A stretch of 64,000 bases of DNA from Exophiala sp. HKRS030 (GCA_023897205.1 JAHWDD010000001.1:4154001-4218000); one strand, 5' to 3'; counted from the first letter of the stretch, positions 1 through 11,060 are shown. Made by a program: numbers and translations. The notes: generated by a model from the sequence alone, not told the origin.

Positions 1-868
1 ATTTAGGGATGACTTGCTCTTCCGATTGATCCTCTAGCGGGATTGGCGGATGCTTAGTCAAACCGCTGTGCCGATTCTGCTCGGCAAGAAACTCTCAAAA
101 GTACGTGGCAGTATAATGGTACTTGGTCGCCTTGTGACCCTAGATGAAAGAGGTGAACAAGCATTGGAAAAGGCGTTCTCACTGGTAGTGAACGCCCACC
201 TTCGTTTGGCGCTTGCTTGCAAGTCCCTCATATCCGGCCTCGATACTCAGCAAGCCTCAGCAGCAGAAGTCACCTGCGTCATGAGTTCACAGGACAAACA
301 CTTTTGGGGCGCATCTCAAGGTTGATGCGTGGCAGTGGATAGCTTCCTGGTGTATGAAAATCCACGAGGGCATGCTGATTGCTCTGGGTAGATTAAGATT
401 CAGGAAGATGGCGAGAAGAGAGGTCAACCTGCAGAATGAGCAAGTTATCCAAAGGAAATGCTTTGGCAGGTGAGCAAGTTATAGATACCTACCTAGGCAA
501 GTTTGCCTCATACGTTTTAGTGTAATGCGGGAGTTGTCCTCCTCCCGTCAGTTCACAGCCTGAGAGCACTCTCATTTATGTGCTCACATAGACGAGGTAT
601 CAGAGGGTACCGTAGCATGGTACTCCAGAGCATGTTCAGCCCTTACTGCACAGATTCCGCGCCCAATGATATGTACAGCATGAGATGGCGATGGGCTTTC
701 AAGCAGAAAGTTTCCTTTTAGGGGACCTTTCAAGAGATTCGAGTCGTCGGTGATGACTGGATATTAAAACATTCCGGGCCTCCTCCTGTTGACAGTCGAT
801 TTACTTCCAGATATCGATCGGTGCTTTGTCTCTGTTGACATTGTTTTGGACTCTTTCCTCGTTTTGCT
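1..868. other. Upstream region of the siderophore transporter
   Basis: No convincing gene. A 91-codon open frame at 50-325 resembles nothing I recognise and has no supporting intron or domain; it could be the 3' end of a gene starting outside the window. The last ~300 bases should hold the promoter and leader of the transporter at 869. Confidence 0.4.
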
Positions 869-2662
869 ATGCGCGATAAGTCCTGGCAACCTCCTCCCAA
901 CCAAACCATGGCAATTCAGGAACAACAACCAGTCGAGGCTGCCGAAGTAACCCTAATCGAAGCTGAACCCCCCAGCGGAGTGAATTATGAAAATGAGGTT
1001 TCAGATAAGAATGTCCAAGCCAGTGTCCAAGCCGGTGTCCAAGCCGGTGTCCAAGCTATCGAAGCCACGACCATCGCCTGGACGACAAAGGCTTTGATAT
1101 TTGCCTATGTCATGCTCTGGATCACCTACTTTGTGGAGGGAATGCTTGGGGGCGTTGTGGCCGCCTTGAACCCCTATGTCACTTCAGCCTTTGCGCTACA
1201 CTCGCTGACACCGACTGTGAGCGTGTTGAGCAGCGTTATTGGCGGTGTTACCAACCTTACTCTCGCCAAAATCCTCGACGTATTCGGCCGACCCCACGGG
1301 TATCTCTTCTGTGTCTCTATCGCCACAATCGGACTCGTGATGATGGCGGCTTGCGACAACGTCGAATCTTATGCGGCTGCACAGGTATTCTATACCGTCG
1401 GCAACAACGGTCTCCAGTACAGTTTGTCCGTCTTTGTCGCCGACACATCCAATCTCCGCAATAGGGGTCTTATGCAAGCCATTGTTAGTACACCAAACCT
1501 GATCACCTGTTGGTTAGGTGGTCCAATATCAACGGGTTTCCTCAATGGTCCCGGTTGGCGTTGGGCGTTTGCCATGTTTACGATACTCGTACCGGCGGTG
1601 GCGCTTCCGCTCTGGGGCCTCCTTTTGAAGAATTACTTCAAGGCAAAGAAGCAGGGACTCATGCCGAAGAGCAACAACGAACGAAACATGTTACAGTCAC
1701 TTCTCCACTACTGTCGCGAATTTGATGCCATGGGTCTGCTTCTGGTATCTGCAGGCTTTGCGCTTTTCCTGTTGTCCTTTGACCTTTATACTTTTCAAGC
1801 AAAGGGCTGGGACTCTGCTCTTGTCATCAGCATGCTAGCTGCTGGAGTGTCTCTGATTGTTGCATTCGCGGTTTGGGAAAAGTTCTTTGCCCCGATCACA
1901 CTGCTGCCCTATTCCCTTCTGTTGGATAGGACCGCCTTCGGGGCATGTGTTCTGTCCGCCATCCTATTCTTGAGCTACTACTGTTGGTCAAGCTTTCTCG
2001 GTTCCTTCTTGCAAGTTGTGAATGGCCTGAGTATCACACACGCGAGCTATATCCAGCAAACATATACAGTTGGTTCTGTCTTATGCTCTGTGGGCGTGGG
2101 AGCTCTGATACATTATACCGGACATTTCAAGCCTGTTTGTTTGTACATTGGAGTCCCCCTGAACATTCTGGGCGTGGGTCTAATGATCAACTTTCTCGGA
2201 CCCAGCGCCAACATAGGCTTCATTGTCATGTGTCAGATATTCCTCTCAATTGGCTCCGGTGTGGTCGTCATATGCGATGAGATTGCTATTCTAGCGGCAG
2301 CTTCACACCAACATACTGCTGTCTGCATAGCCGTTTTGTCAATGTTTGCAAGTGTTGGCGGTGCCGTTGGCTTGACGATCGCCTCGGCTATTTGGCAAGA
2401 CATCCTTCCCAAGAAGTTGGCCGCTTACCTGCCGGCGAAAGAGCTGGAAAATCTACCTCTGATATACGCAGACCTCAAGACGCAATTATCGTATCCGATA
2501 GGTTCAGAAACTCGCACCGCAATCCAGCACGCGTATGCGGATACACAAAAGATGTTGTTGACTGCTGGGACCGCTGTATGGGCTGCTGGTGTTATTGGGG
2601 TATTGTTGTGGCGAAATATCAATGTGATTGGAATCAAGCAGACCAAGGGCCATGTTTGGTGA
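869..2662 (+). CDS. Siderophore-iron transporter, MFS ARN/SIT family
   Basis: A single-exon frame of 597 residues encodes a 14-helix-type major facilitator resembling fungal ferri-siderophore permeases (Sit1/Arn/Mir type), which import siderophore-bound iron at the plasma membrane. Seen: a hydrophilic N-terminus of about 70 residues; then a first helix with the family-like stretch FVEGMLGGVVAALNPYVTSA; the loop LDVFGRPHGYLF; and SVFVADTSNLRNRG after helix 4, all typical of the ARN group. About a dozen further hydrophobic segments follow. The N-terminus contains a small in-frame tandem repeat (VQAGVQAGVQA, near 1015-1055). A second in-frame ATG at 908 has a better context (aaaccATGg), so the true protein may be 584 residues. 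No biosynthetic siderophore gene lies beside it. The substrate cannot be told from sequence. Confidence 0.9.
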   Translation: MRDKSWQPPPNQTMAIQEQQPVEAAEVTLIEAEPPSGVNYENEVSDKNVQASVQAGVQAGVQAIEATTIAWTTKALIFAYVMLWITYFVEGMLGGVVAALNPYVTSAFALHSLTPTVSVLSSVIGGVTNLTLAKILDVFGRPHGYLFCVSIATIGLVMMAACDNVESYAAAQVFYTVGNNGLQYSLSVFVADTSNLRNRGLMQAIVSTPNLITCWLGGPISTGFLNGPGWRWAFAMFTILVPAVALPLWGLLLKNYFKAKKQGLMPKSNNERNMLQSLLHYCREFDAMGLLLVSAGFALFLLSFDLYTFQAKGWDSALVISMLAAGVSLIVAFAVWEKFFAPITLLPYSLLLDRTAFGACVLSAILFLSYYCWSSFLGSFLQVVNGLSITHASYIQQTYTVGSVLCSVGVGALIHYTGHFKPVCLYIGVPLNILGVGLMINFLGPSANIGFIVMCQIFLSIGSGVVVICDEIAILAAASHQHTAVCIAVLSMFASVGGAVGLTIASAIWQDILPKKLAAYLPAKELENLPLIYADLKTQLSYPIGSETRTAIQHAYADTQKMLLTAGTAVWAAGVIGVLLWRNINVIGIKQTKGHVW

Positions 2663-2977
2663 GCTTGATGCTCTCGTGAGCATCAAATGTAGTCGAGGAG
2701 AAAGGAGACTAGTAAGGATTGAGTGGTATTCGATACTCCGTAGAGTGAAGTGCATTCGGTTATTTACAAGTCGCTAATGGCCCGAGAATGACGCGCTGTG
2801 ACTGTCAATTTTCTGGGGACATAAACCCAACAGTCTCGAAGACATTTAACTGTTTGCACTTGCACTCTTCCCAACCTCTATGGTCGCATTACTCCATCCT
2901 TCAAAAAGAAATAGATCGTTATTTTCTTAGTGTGGCCATTCCCTGTTCGCGTGCGGAACTCTTATTAAAGCCGCAAC

Positions 2978-3971
2978 ATGGCCTCGCCGTCGCCTCCTCG
3001 AGGCCGTTCACCTGCGCGCTCTGCCACTCCTACATCTGCACGGCGAGTCCCATCAAGCCACCACAGTCGTTCGCCTACTGCTCGCCGGTCCCCCTCGCCG
3101 AGATCAGGCTCGCGATCCTATTCGAGATCACCGCCACTCAGAGATGGACGCAATGGTCATGGGCGAGCCAGAAGCAACGGTGTCAGTACATCTCGGAGTA
3201 GAAGTCCAAGTCGAGGTGACAGAAGGTCATATCGCGATCGCAGCTACACGCGCAGCCCGAGCAGAGAGAGCCGTCGAGCCCAGAGCTCTAAAATCGTGGT
3301 GGAAAAATTGACAAAGAACGTCACCGAAGCACACCTGCGCGAGATCTTTGGGTCGTATGGCCGCATCGAGTCAATAGACCTCCCCCTGAACAAGCAATGT
3401 ATGTATAATGCCGATCTGGAAATGGCAAGATTGAAATTGACCAGCAATAGTCATGACAAATCGCGGTACAGCTTATATTCTCTACGATCATCCAACTGGA
3501 TCAGAAGCTGCAATAGCACACATGCACGAAGCACAGTTGGATGGCATGGTCATCTCGGTCAGCATTGTTCTACCCCGTCGTGCCTTTTCTCGATCTCCTC
3601 CACCAGCCCGGTCCTCAAGACCAGCTCCACCACCTCCGAGCTACAGACCTCCTCCACGGGGACCACCTGGTGCACGATATCGCAGCCCACCACCAAGAAG
3701 AGGAGGCTTTGGAGGAGGTAGGAGAGGCCCAGATGACGACAGCTACATGCCACGGACGGCATATTCCAGGTCACCTTCGCCACCGAGACGACGGAGGCGG
3801 TCTCCGTCCTATTCAAGATCACCATCGAGAAGCCCTCCAAGACGTCGCCAACCATCGGGTCGGAGTCCACCACGCAGAAGGAGAAGAAGTCCAAGCTACA
3901 GTTCCAGGAGCAGCTATAGTCGAAGCCCAAGCAGATCGAGGAGTCGGCCAAGATATCGAGGACGGAGGTAA
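2978..3971 (+). CDS. SR-rich RNA-binding protein, RNPS1-like
   Basis: Two exons, 2978-3398 and 3451-3971, with a 52-bp GT-AG intron (gtatgt...caatag), give 313 residues. Order of domains: an Arg/Ser-rich N-terminus (1-100), one RRM (about 105-183, starting KIVVEKLTKNVTEAHLREIF and resuming after the intron with TNRGTAYILYDHPTGSEAA), then a long RS/RP-rich tail. The RS-RRM-RS layout and the VTEAHLREIFGSYG helix match RNPS1, an exon-junction-complex and splicing-activator protein of the nucleus. The codon split over the intron (T|TC) keeps the RRM intact, which supports the splice. It could instead be another small SR protein, but the single central RRM favours RNPS1. Confidence 0.85.
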
Positions 3972-4994
3972 AGCCGAGATGCATCTGGAGGCTGGCGGAC
4001 GATACCCCAAGAGAGCCTAGTATGCGCCACGAAGCTAAGGGAAGGGAGGAAAGCGAGGTTGATGGATATCAATTGGGCACCAAGGGCAGACACACGCGTC
4101 ACTGCTACTTATCCTCGTTTATGCCGTCAAAGAAGTGTGTGGTTATCACGGAATGGATGCTGCCTGAGATACTTACCCAGGGCTGGATTCGCAGCTAGAC
4201 GCCTTCTTGCAATCTTCGCCTCTTGAGATTATTCATAGTATTGTACGAATAAGAAATAACCCTACGCATGAAGAGTCTATACGAGTACTTGTCCCGCATC
4301 CGTGGAGAGGGATCTAGGTGGAATCGCTCCATCCACTCACTCCAATACCGAGGGTTCGTTAGTGACAGTGTCCCTTGCATGCCGCAATCTTGGCGGAGAT
4401 GTCGATCGAATACGATGGCCCTGTAGCTGGTGATATATAGTACGGAGAACTCAGATGTAGCTCGGGACGATACAGTATGGAGTAGCCTATGTTTACTCCG
4501 TAGATAGGTACCTAATGGCTGGTAGATATTAGCTTGATTCGTGGACTTGTAGCTTATTATTATTCTCCGGAGCTTGAGTACCTATCTGGGTATCTCTACT
4601 GCCCAAAGAACAATGCTTTCCAGGGACTAAAATAATAAAAGGAATTTAGTGGACGTCGGCACGCGCATCGACACTTTCCTCGATACTGTCTTCACCCAAA
4701 TTTCAGGCTGACCGCGACTGCAAAACATTTCTCAATTTCTTCTACTGATTGTTCCGTAATCTTTGAGCGTTCTCACACGACTTGCGCCTGTCTTTGTCTT
4801 TGGACAGACAGTGTCTTACCAGCCTCTCACACAGTTCCCACTCTTAGACCTAAAAGTGCATCCTCCTCCCATGACCAGCGCGTCTGCGCCGAACTTTTTT
4901 CTCCTCGGAGCATCCCTTGGGTCACAGTTTGGCTACTTCCTTGCGCCTGCATGTCCAGAGTTGATCACCACCTCTTCTGTTACCGCAGGTTACC
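3972..4994. other. Intergenic region before RIB7 fusion gene
   Basis: No gene supported. Contains short direct repeats of the type cctacct/ggtacct, common in these spacers. The last ~300 bases are pyrimidine-rich and probably promoter plus leader of the gene at 4995; a short frame at 4763-5002 overlaps that start and could be an upstream ORF, but nothing shows it is translated. Confidence 0.4.
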
Positions 4995-7007
4995 ATGAGT
5001 AGTGGCCCACAAACCCCAATGACCCCCGATGGCACAGGCACAGACCGTCCTGAGGATGACCAACTTGAGACTGAAGATGAAGGTCAAAATGACACTACAA
5101 TGCAAGATGGTGAAGATGGAGGCGAACAACGAACCTTGCAGAATGGAAAGTCATACACCATGTCCGACGAGCCTACAGATTACAGTATCTTCTCAAATCC
5201 TCCAGATCTTGGTCAGATGAGACAAAGACTTCACGACCTGGAAGAGCCCATTGAGATCCCAGCTGCAGACTTCGAGACATACTTCCCCTTCGTCGATAAT
5301 ATCTGGCGCAAAATGAGAACTGGCGAACAGCCTGAGACCAGTATTAGAACCGAGTACTATGCTTGCCGACTACGTAAGGTTGCCAATCAGAAACCTCACG
5401 TTCCTCGTCCCACACCCGAGGGAAAACAGTCGAGGAAGAAAAGAATCCGAGATGACAAGACCTGCTCGATGACTATGAAGGTTGTCTATAATTCGGGCCC
5501 AGTGGATTCTTGCACAATTTCGAGAGTTGCCGACGTCTTTCAGAAACACACACACGACCTGGACTACATCGATTCTACCAAACGCAACTCTGGCATCATG
5601 GATACTGCTCGTCGAGAGGCGGCTCGAGGGTTTTTGCCGGCTTCGATCTACTGGAAAATGTGGGAAGAACCTGAGAAGATGTACGCTGCCGGAGGAAAAT
5701 TCATGAAGGTCTCAGACGTCAGAAATGTCCAATATGCTTGGAGACAGAATAATCAGCAGCTGGTGCTCAAGGCACATACTGGTTTTAATCCCACTCGCGT
5801 TCCGCGGCAGCATCATGCCACACCACCAAAGCCACTCCCACCTCCTCCTGCTCAACCTGGTGTTTTTGGTAGACTGGAACCGAGCAACACGGACCTCCCC
5901 AGACCTGATGCCCCTCTAGCGCCCATGGACACATTGCAATATCCCCAACACGCGAGGTCTTTTCTGGAGCGATACATTCCAGATCAAAATGCCATTGCAA
6001 ATCGAGCCCGTCCTCACGTTACCCTCACCTGGGCAAGCAGCCTTGACAGTAAGATCACCCAGGCAGTCGGCACTTCAACCGCCATTTCTGGTCCAGAAAC
6101 CAAGGCTATGACGCACTATCTCCGAAGTCAGCATGATGCCATTCTCGTTGGAGTCACCACTGCCATAGTCGATGATCCTGCCTTGAATTGTCGACTCGCC
6201 AGTCCCAACGGATATGGTGGTCTACCCCGGGAGCAGCAGCCTAGACCTATCATCATCGACCCACATGCTCGTCTGATCATTCGCCCTGAACTCAAGGTCC
6301 TGAAAACAGCGTCTGAGGGTCGAGGCAAAGCACCTTGGGTTGTAGTAGCTCCAGGAGCGATGCTACATCCTGTGGCTGTTAGCACTTTGAAAGCTCATGG
6401 TGGTGAGTACCTCATGATCAACGATTACAGTCCTCAAGCTGGTGGTTTGAATTGGGAAGGACTCTTCAATGTGCTCTACCGCGAGGGCATCAGGAGTGTG
6501 ATGATAGAAGGTGGTGGAATCGTCCTTTCCGAACTTTTAAAAGTGCGATATTCTCACCTGATCGATTCAGTCATTATGACCATCGCACCCACATTCTTTG
6601 GCAAGGGAGGAGTGCCAGTCTCGCCTGATCCCACGTTTGACTACTCTGGCAGACCTATTGCGACACGGCTAAGAAATGTTCGATGGCAGCCCATGGGTGA
6701 ATCTGACGTTGTCCTCTGTGGTCAGATGGCGCTGGATCGACCCGGTAATGGCATCTTACCCGGTATTGAGGAATTCTCCAGGGCTACGCCGGATGGGCCG
6801 AATCAACATCAGAAACATCCACCAATCCAAGCTCAACCACCGCCATCGCAACAGAATCCACCACCAAACCAGCAGATTCAGCAGCCGCCACAGCCGGGAG
6901 TGCCTCACACTCTTGCGCAACAAGCTCTTCCTCCCCAGCCACAGGGACCTTCACCACAACCCGGCCCGACACCGTCCACCCCATCCCTAGCCTCACCTGC
7001 TCGGTAG
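4995..7007 (+). CDS. RIB7: RIB7-type riboflavin reductase fused to FAR1/MULE-like DNA-binding domain
   Basis: One uninterrupted frame of 670 residues with two unrelated halves. Residues about 338-580 are a RibD C-terminal reductase: RPHVTLTWASSLDSKIT, the segment ILVGVTTAIVDDPALNCR, and VMIEGGGIVLSELL are typical of fungal Rib7, the NADPH-dependent 2,5-diamino-6-ribosylamino-pyrimidinone phosphate reductase of riboflavin synthesis. Residues about 70-280 are different: C124, C157 and the pair H185-x-H187 have the C-x32-C-x27-H-x-H spacing of FAR1/WRKY-GCM1-like fingers, followed by a helix resembling the DNA-binding N-terminus of MULE transposases (ARGFLPASIYWKMW). The C-terminal 80 residues are Pro/Gln-rich. 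Known Rib7 proteins are about 250 residues. An internal ATG at 5925 (residue 311) would give a normal stand-alone Rib7, so separate transcripts are possible. Confidence 0.8.
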   Translation: MSSGPQTPMTPDGTGTDRPEDDQLETEDEGQNDTTMQDGEDGGEQRTLQNGKSYTMSDEPTDYSIFSNPPDLGQMRQRLHDLEEPIEIPAADFETYFPFVDNIWRKMRTGEQPETSIRTEYYACRLRKVANQKPHVPRPTPEGKQSRKKRIRDDKTCSMTMKVVYNSGPVDSCTISRVADVFQKHTHDLDYIDSTKRNSGIMDTARREAARGFLPASIYWKMWEEPEKMYAAGGKFMKVSDVRNVQYAWRQNNQQLVLKAHTGFNPTRVPRQHHATPPKPLPPPPAQPGVFGRLEPSNTDLPRPDAPLAPMDTLQYPQHARSFLERYIPDQNAIANRARPHVTLTWASSLDSKITQAVGTSTAISGPETKAMTHYLRSQHDAILVGVTTAIVDDPALNCRLASPNGYGGLPREQQPRPIIIDPHARLIIRPELKVLKTASEGRGKAPWVVVAPGAMLHPVAVSTLKAHGGEYLMINDYSPQAGGLNWEGLFNVLYREGIRSVMIEGGGIVLSELLKVRYSHLIDSVIMTIAPTFFGKGGVPVSPDPTFDYSGRPIATRLRNVRWQPMGESDVVLCGQMALDRPGNGILPGIEEFSRATPDGPNQHQKHPPIQAQPPPSQQNPPPNQQIQQPPQPGVPHTLAQQALPPQPQGPSPQPGPTPSTPSLASPAR

Positions 7008-7976
7008 ACGCTTGATTATGACTGCAGGCATGAGTCTGGAAAGAATTACATGTGACGATGTAGACGCAACGAATCAACCCACAGATCTTAACGCACCCAG
7101 AGATACCACATGTTAACGGCCGAACGGAAAGGCTTTGCGATTGGGGCTCAGCAAGCAGTAATAACTCGACGAGTTACGATTATCACGAATGAAATTAATA
7201 GCACAAAATGGGATTCAGCCTTAGACGATGTTTTGCTAGCGACGGAGCAGGAAAAAATATTGGGCTGCGGAAAACGCGGGCAGTAAAAGTTGATGCATGA
7301 AGAGGAGATGATTTTCAGATTTGCAGGTGAGGACTGGTGTTTGCTCTCGCAATCTGCCAGCTACCATTTTGGGAGGATGGACCAGCTCACCTGAAATGTT
7401 CTTAGACGATTGCTAGCGTCCTATGAAGTGGTCTATCGGGTCGAGGCATAGATATGAGCTGAGCCCTAAAATCATGTTAGGGCCTAGAACGCCTCTCTTT
7501 TTCTGACATATGAGTCTTGTGAGGCTCTCTTTACTGGCCTTAGAATATCAGAAATGACTTTGATACTCAAATTGGAACAAGATGCCACGTGATGCTTTCT
7601 ACAGACTAGGTAGGAATTTCGTCCACTTTCGAATCTGATGGTCGACATTCGCCCCAGGCACCAACGTCATCTGCAGGATGAATGGGTTACAACGTTGACA
7701 ATCCCACGACGGAACAGCCTTTCCGGGTGAATGGTGCATAGGCTGGTAAATTGTCTCGTCGCCGATCACGTCGCTTCCCCGCAAGGATGTGTTGGTACAA
7801 CACGGGGATTCTGCGACAATGGAGCGGCCAAAGATGTGCCGAATGTTACATGGACGCGGAGTGCTGGACTGAGATAGAGTGACGATGGACGATATATCGA
7901 TCATCAAGAGCTAAAACGCCTGTCGACTCAATAAGCACTCTTCTCAGGTCAAGTCAAGGTGGTTGTAACTCTCACG
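7008..7976. other. Intergenic region upstream of the GH79 gene
   Basis: No gene supported. A 102-codon antisense frame at 7599-7907 shows no domain and is probably chance. The interval should contain the RIB7 terminator and the GH79 promoter. Confidence 0.4.
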
Positions 7977-9714
7977 ATGTTGACTCTCTTCGCGGTCCTG
8001 TGCTTGCTGCTCGTTCGACGGGCTAACTGCTCCATCACCGTGTCTTTGACGCCGCCTTCCAATGCCAGTAAACAAATCCTCGAATCCTTTGTTTCATACT
8101 CGATTGAATTTTCTTCGTTTCCAGAGTTTGCCGGTAGGTAATGAGTAATGAGATTTTCGAGCCTGGGTGAGATGAATAATGGATGGTTCCAGGCAATTCA
8201 AGCAATCCGAACTCGTTCTCTTATCATCTCCTGGAGAATCTCAATCAACTTCAAGGTTCATATCCTATCATTCGAGTTGGAGGAAACACACAGTGAGTAA
8301 GTCCTTGTTGGGTTCTAAGGCCGAAGCTAAACATGATGAGGGACTATGCTACATTCGACGCCTCACAAAAGATAGCATTGATAGGGTCCTTCAACTTCAA
8401 CAGGTCTAAAGACTACCCGACAACAATATCGATAGGGCCATCTTATTTCGATTCATACTCGACGTGGCCAAATGTTACGTTTCTCCATGGCTTCAACCTG
8501 GGAAAGAACGGTACCATTGGACATGACACGCTTGTCGGTACTGTACCACTGGCCTGCAAAGCATTGAGCAATAGTAAACTTGCCTATTGGCAACTAGGCA
8601 ATGAACCAGATCTCTACAAGACAAGCTCTCAAGGTCCAGTCAGGCCGAGCTGGTGGAATGAAACGGATTATGTCGAAGAATGGCTTAACAAGACTCGGAC
8701 CATGAAACAGGTGATCCAGCAGAACTGTCCAGAGGTAATCACCCAGAACAAATTTCAATTCTATGCGCCTTCTTTCGGAGGCACGGGTAACAGTCTCAAC
8801 CTGATCAGAACATGGGCCGCTGGTTTGGACACGGACAGGGACATTGCCTTTATCGACAGTCATAAGTAAGTCAGCTCCCTCACCGTACACGATCTTTGCT
8901 GATCAGTACCAGTTACATTGGTGGCGCAACACAACCCGGGGTTACGCTCCAAGGAACCCTCATGAACCACACGTCGACCGTCTTGTCCGTGGCCAAGCAT
9001 CTGAACGAATCGAATCTGCTCGCCGCCAAAACCGACCTCCCATATATCCTCGGCGAAACGAACAGTCTGTACAACGAAGGCGCTCCCGGTCTGTCCAATT
9101 CCTTTGGCGCGGCGCTCTGGGGTGTCGATTTCAACTTGTACTGTGCGGCTACCGGCATTAGGCGAGTGCACATGCACCAGGGTACAAATTACAGGTACGC
9201 ATCGTGGCAACCGGTGCAGACCGTGAACGAGACCTTGGGGACCAAAGCACCTTATTACGGCAACATCATGGTTGCCACGTTCCTCGGCGACCTCACTTCG
9301 AACAATGTGAGTGTGTCGGATATCGAGCTGGGAAGTACATATCAAAATGCTTACGCTGCATACGTCAATGGTCTTCTGCAACGTATTGCCATTATTCAAA
9401 TGAGAGCATTCAACAGTACGACAGGAACGACAACGAGTGGACCTAGGCCAAGCGAGACCTTCAGCTTTAGACTGCCTTCGAATCAGAACGCCAATGTCAA
9501 GGGAGTCAGTGTCCAGCGATTGATGGCGAATGGAAGCGACGCCATTACCGGCATCACTTTTGACGGATACTCTTATAATTGGGAGCTCGAGCAGGGGAAA
9601 CCAGTTTTGCTACAGAACGTTACCAGAAATGAAGTTGTTCAAGTGACTCAGAATGGGGAGGTGTCGGTGGATGTTCCATGGTCGAGTGCCGCAATACTGA
9701 ACCTGGAATGGTGA
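7977..9714 (+). CDS. Secreted glycoside hydrolase family 79 (beta-glucuronidase-like)
   Basis: Four exons: 7977-8133, 8193-8292, 8341-8865, 8913-9714 (introns 59, 48, 47 bp), giving 527 residues with all phases consistent. An N-terminal signal peptide (MLTLFAVLCLLLVRRANCS) sends it to the secretory path. Family features: NPNSFSYHLLENL and YPIIRVGGNTQDY near the N-terminus, the probable acid/base Glu in WQLGNEPD, and the nucleophile Glu in PYILGETNSLYN; the C-terminal ~100 residues form the beta-sandwich GH79 C-domain. Many N-x-S/T sites fit a secreted glycoprotein. Fungal GH79 enzymes remove glucuronic acid or 4-O-methyl-glucuronic acid, for example from arabinogalactan; the exact substrate is unknown. 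The stop codon lies only 56 bases before the left 46-bp repeat of the island. Confidence 0.9.
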
Positions 9715-9770
9715 TGTGTTTGGTTGGTTCCTCTACTACTTCTTACGGAATGGTCGCAAAAGGCCCGTCA

Positions 9771-9816
9771 AGTATTGTGCTTTGCAAAATTCCGTAAAAA
9801 CCTTATTTTTTTGCAA
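9771..9816 (+). repeat. Left copy of 46-bp inverted repeat
   Basis: Starts agtattgtgctttgcaaaat and ends ttttttgcaa. It is the exact reverse complement of 31659-31704. The match stops sharply at both edges. Confidence 0.95.
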
Positions 9817-10036
9817 GTTGTATGAAATCTGCACACCGCCATATGGCCTGTATCAACAAACTCATCCTGCAGCCGCAATAGCCCTAGATAGCACTGTAAT
9901 TTACTGCAATATATCGTAACTACATACAAACATGATGTCGAATCGTACAAGGCGCACAATAACTCTATCCCGTTGACTCCAGGAGTCATTGGCCTCTCAA
10001 TCACTCCGCGAGACCCTTATTACTCGTAACGCTCGC

Positions 10037-10318
10037 ATGAAGCGCAAAAGCGACGGCGATAGCCTTACAACGAGGGCTAATAGGGCAAGTTCAAAGCGTC
10101 GCGCTGTGTCTCTAAGCCCTCGTCCCTCTCGAACGGCTAGTCCTGACCTGCCAGAGTCATCAGAGTCGCCAGAGTTACCGCCGAGACTAAGTATTGAGGA
10201 GGACATTATGTCGCAAGCACAGGAAGCGTTAAATCTTCTTAATGAGGATAATAAAGTCTTATCTATATCTAGCAATGCTAGAGAAGACAATAAAGAGAAG
10301 AGAGAGATATTAATGTAA
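10037..10318 (+). pseudogene. Short basic Ser/Pro-rich frame inside the outer transposon
   Basis: A 93-residue frame from an ATG at 10037 encodes a Lys/Arg-rich then Ser/Pro-rich peptide, ending where the DNA turns AT-rich. It is not recognisable. It may be the surviving 5' end of a transposon gene whose remainder has been lost to RIP; base composition here is normal, unlike the DNA that follows. Confidence 0.35.
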
Positions 10319-10861
10319 GCCCCTCTATTAGCGCAACCTAGTTATCAATCAAATACTTCGCTATATACTGCAGAGAATAACTTAAGCCTAACTAATATAG
10401 ACTCTATTAAATTAGTATTTAAGATTAATAAACTTTTCTATAATATCGCTATAGAAATCTTTATTAAGAAGGTTAAGATTCTTAGTATAGAAGTATTTAA
10501 GATTAATAAACTTTTCTATGATATCACTATAGAAATCTTTATTAAAAAGGTTAAGATCCTTAGTACGGAAGTATTATATTAGGGTTTTAATATTATTAAT
10601 ATACTCCTTAAGTATAAAGGTTAACTTAAGTATTAATATAATAACTATAATTAAAAGACTTATGAATTACGCCCCCCTATCTTTAGGAGTGAGTTCATAA
10701 TTAAATAAGGTAATAAAAAGCTTTATTCCTTAATTATAAAGACTTAAAAACACTTTAAGAAGGCCTATTAAAAGTGATAGAAGCTTTATTATGCTTAAAA
10801 AGATGGCTATAAGAGTAGGACTAAACTTAGTGCGCATTTAGTACTAGTATACTTCTATACT
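10319..10861. other. AT-rich RIP-like block, left half of the outer transposon
   Basis: About 540 bases of AT-rich sequence with the 78-bp tandem repeat and no coding frame. It ends exactly at the left 14-bp repeat of the inner element. Confidence 0.75.
10414..10569. repeat. 78-bp tandem duplication with transition-only differences
   Basis: Two adjacent 78-bp copies (10414-10491 and 10492-10569) both begin agtatttaagattaataaac, and a third partial copy starts at 10570. By eye the two differ at six positions, all C/T or G/A transitions, which is the pattern left by RIP on duplicated DNA. Confidence 0.85.
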
Positions 10862-10862
10862 A

Positions 10863-10876
10863 CGTCCCAGATTCTT
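10863..10876 (+). repeat. Left 14-bp terminal inverted repeat of inner element
   Basis: cgtcccagattctt; exact reverse complement at 29308-29321. It sits at the switch from AT-rich to GC-rich sequence. Confidence 0.7.
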
Positions 10877-10917
10877 CGAACTTCAATTCCCCTTCCCGAT
10901 CTAGCGGGGGAGCTGCG

Positions 10918-11060
10918 CCGCTCTAACTCACCCCGAGCTCAGCCTAGCTTAGCCTAGCTCACCCTTAGCTCAGTTTCACCTCACCCTAGCGCCCAGGTCA
11001 GAGTGAGTTAGGGGGTGAGTCACAGGTGCGCACAGGCTGCGCCCAAGGTGAGCCGAAATT
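10918..11060. repeat. Subterminal CTCACC/GGTGAG motif cluster, left end
   Basis: Several CTCACCC motifs (near 10927, 10958, 10979) plus GGGGTGAG near 11014 and AGGTGAG near 11046, with a small agcctagctt tandem. The first three read GGGTGAG when the end is read outward, the same orientation as at the right end. Confidence 0.6.

Noticed and set aside
4763..5002. 79-codon frame before the RIB7 fusion
   Set aside because: It overlaps the real start in another frame; at most an upstream ORF in the leader.
7599..7907. 102-codon minus-strand frame
   Set aside because: No recognisable domain or start context; intergenic chance frame.
10868..10895. tRNA-like B-box (gttcgaa) at the left end on the minus strand, possible SINE
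   Set aside because: No pairing T-arm, A-box or tRNA body nearby.
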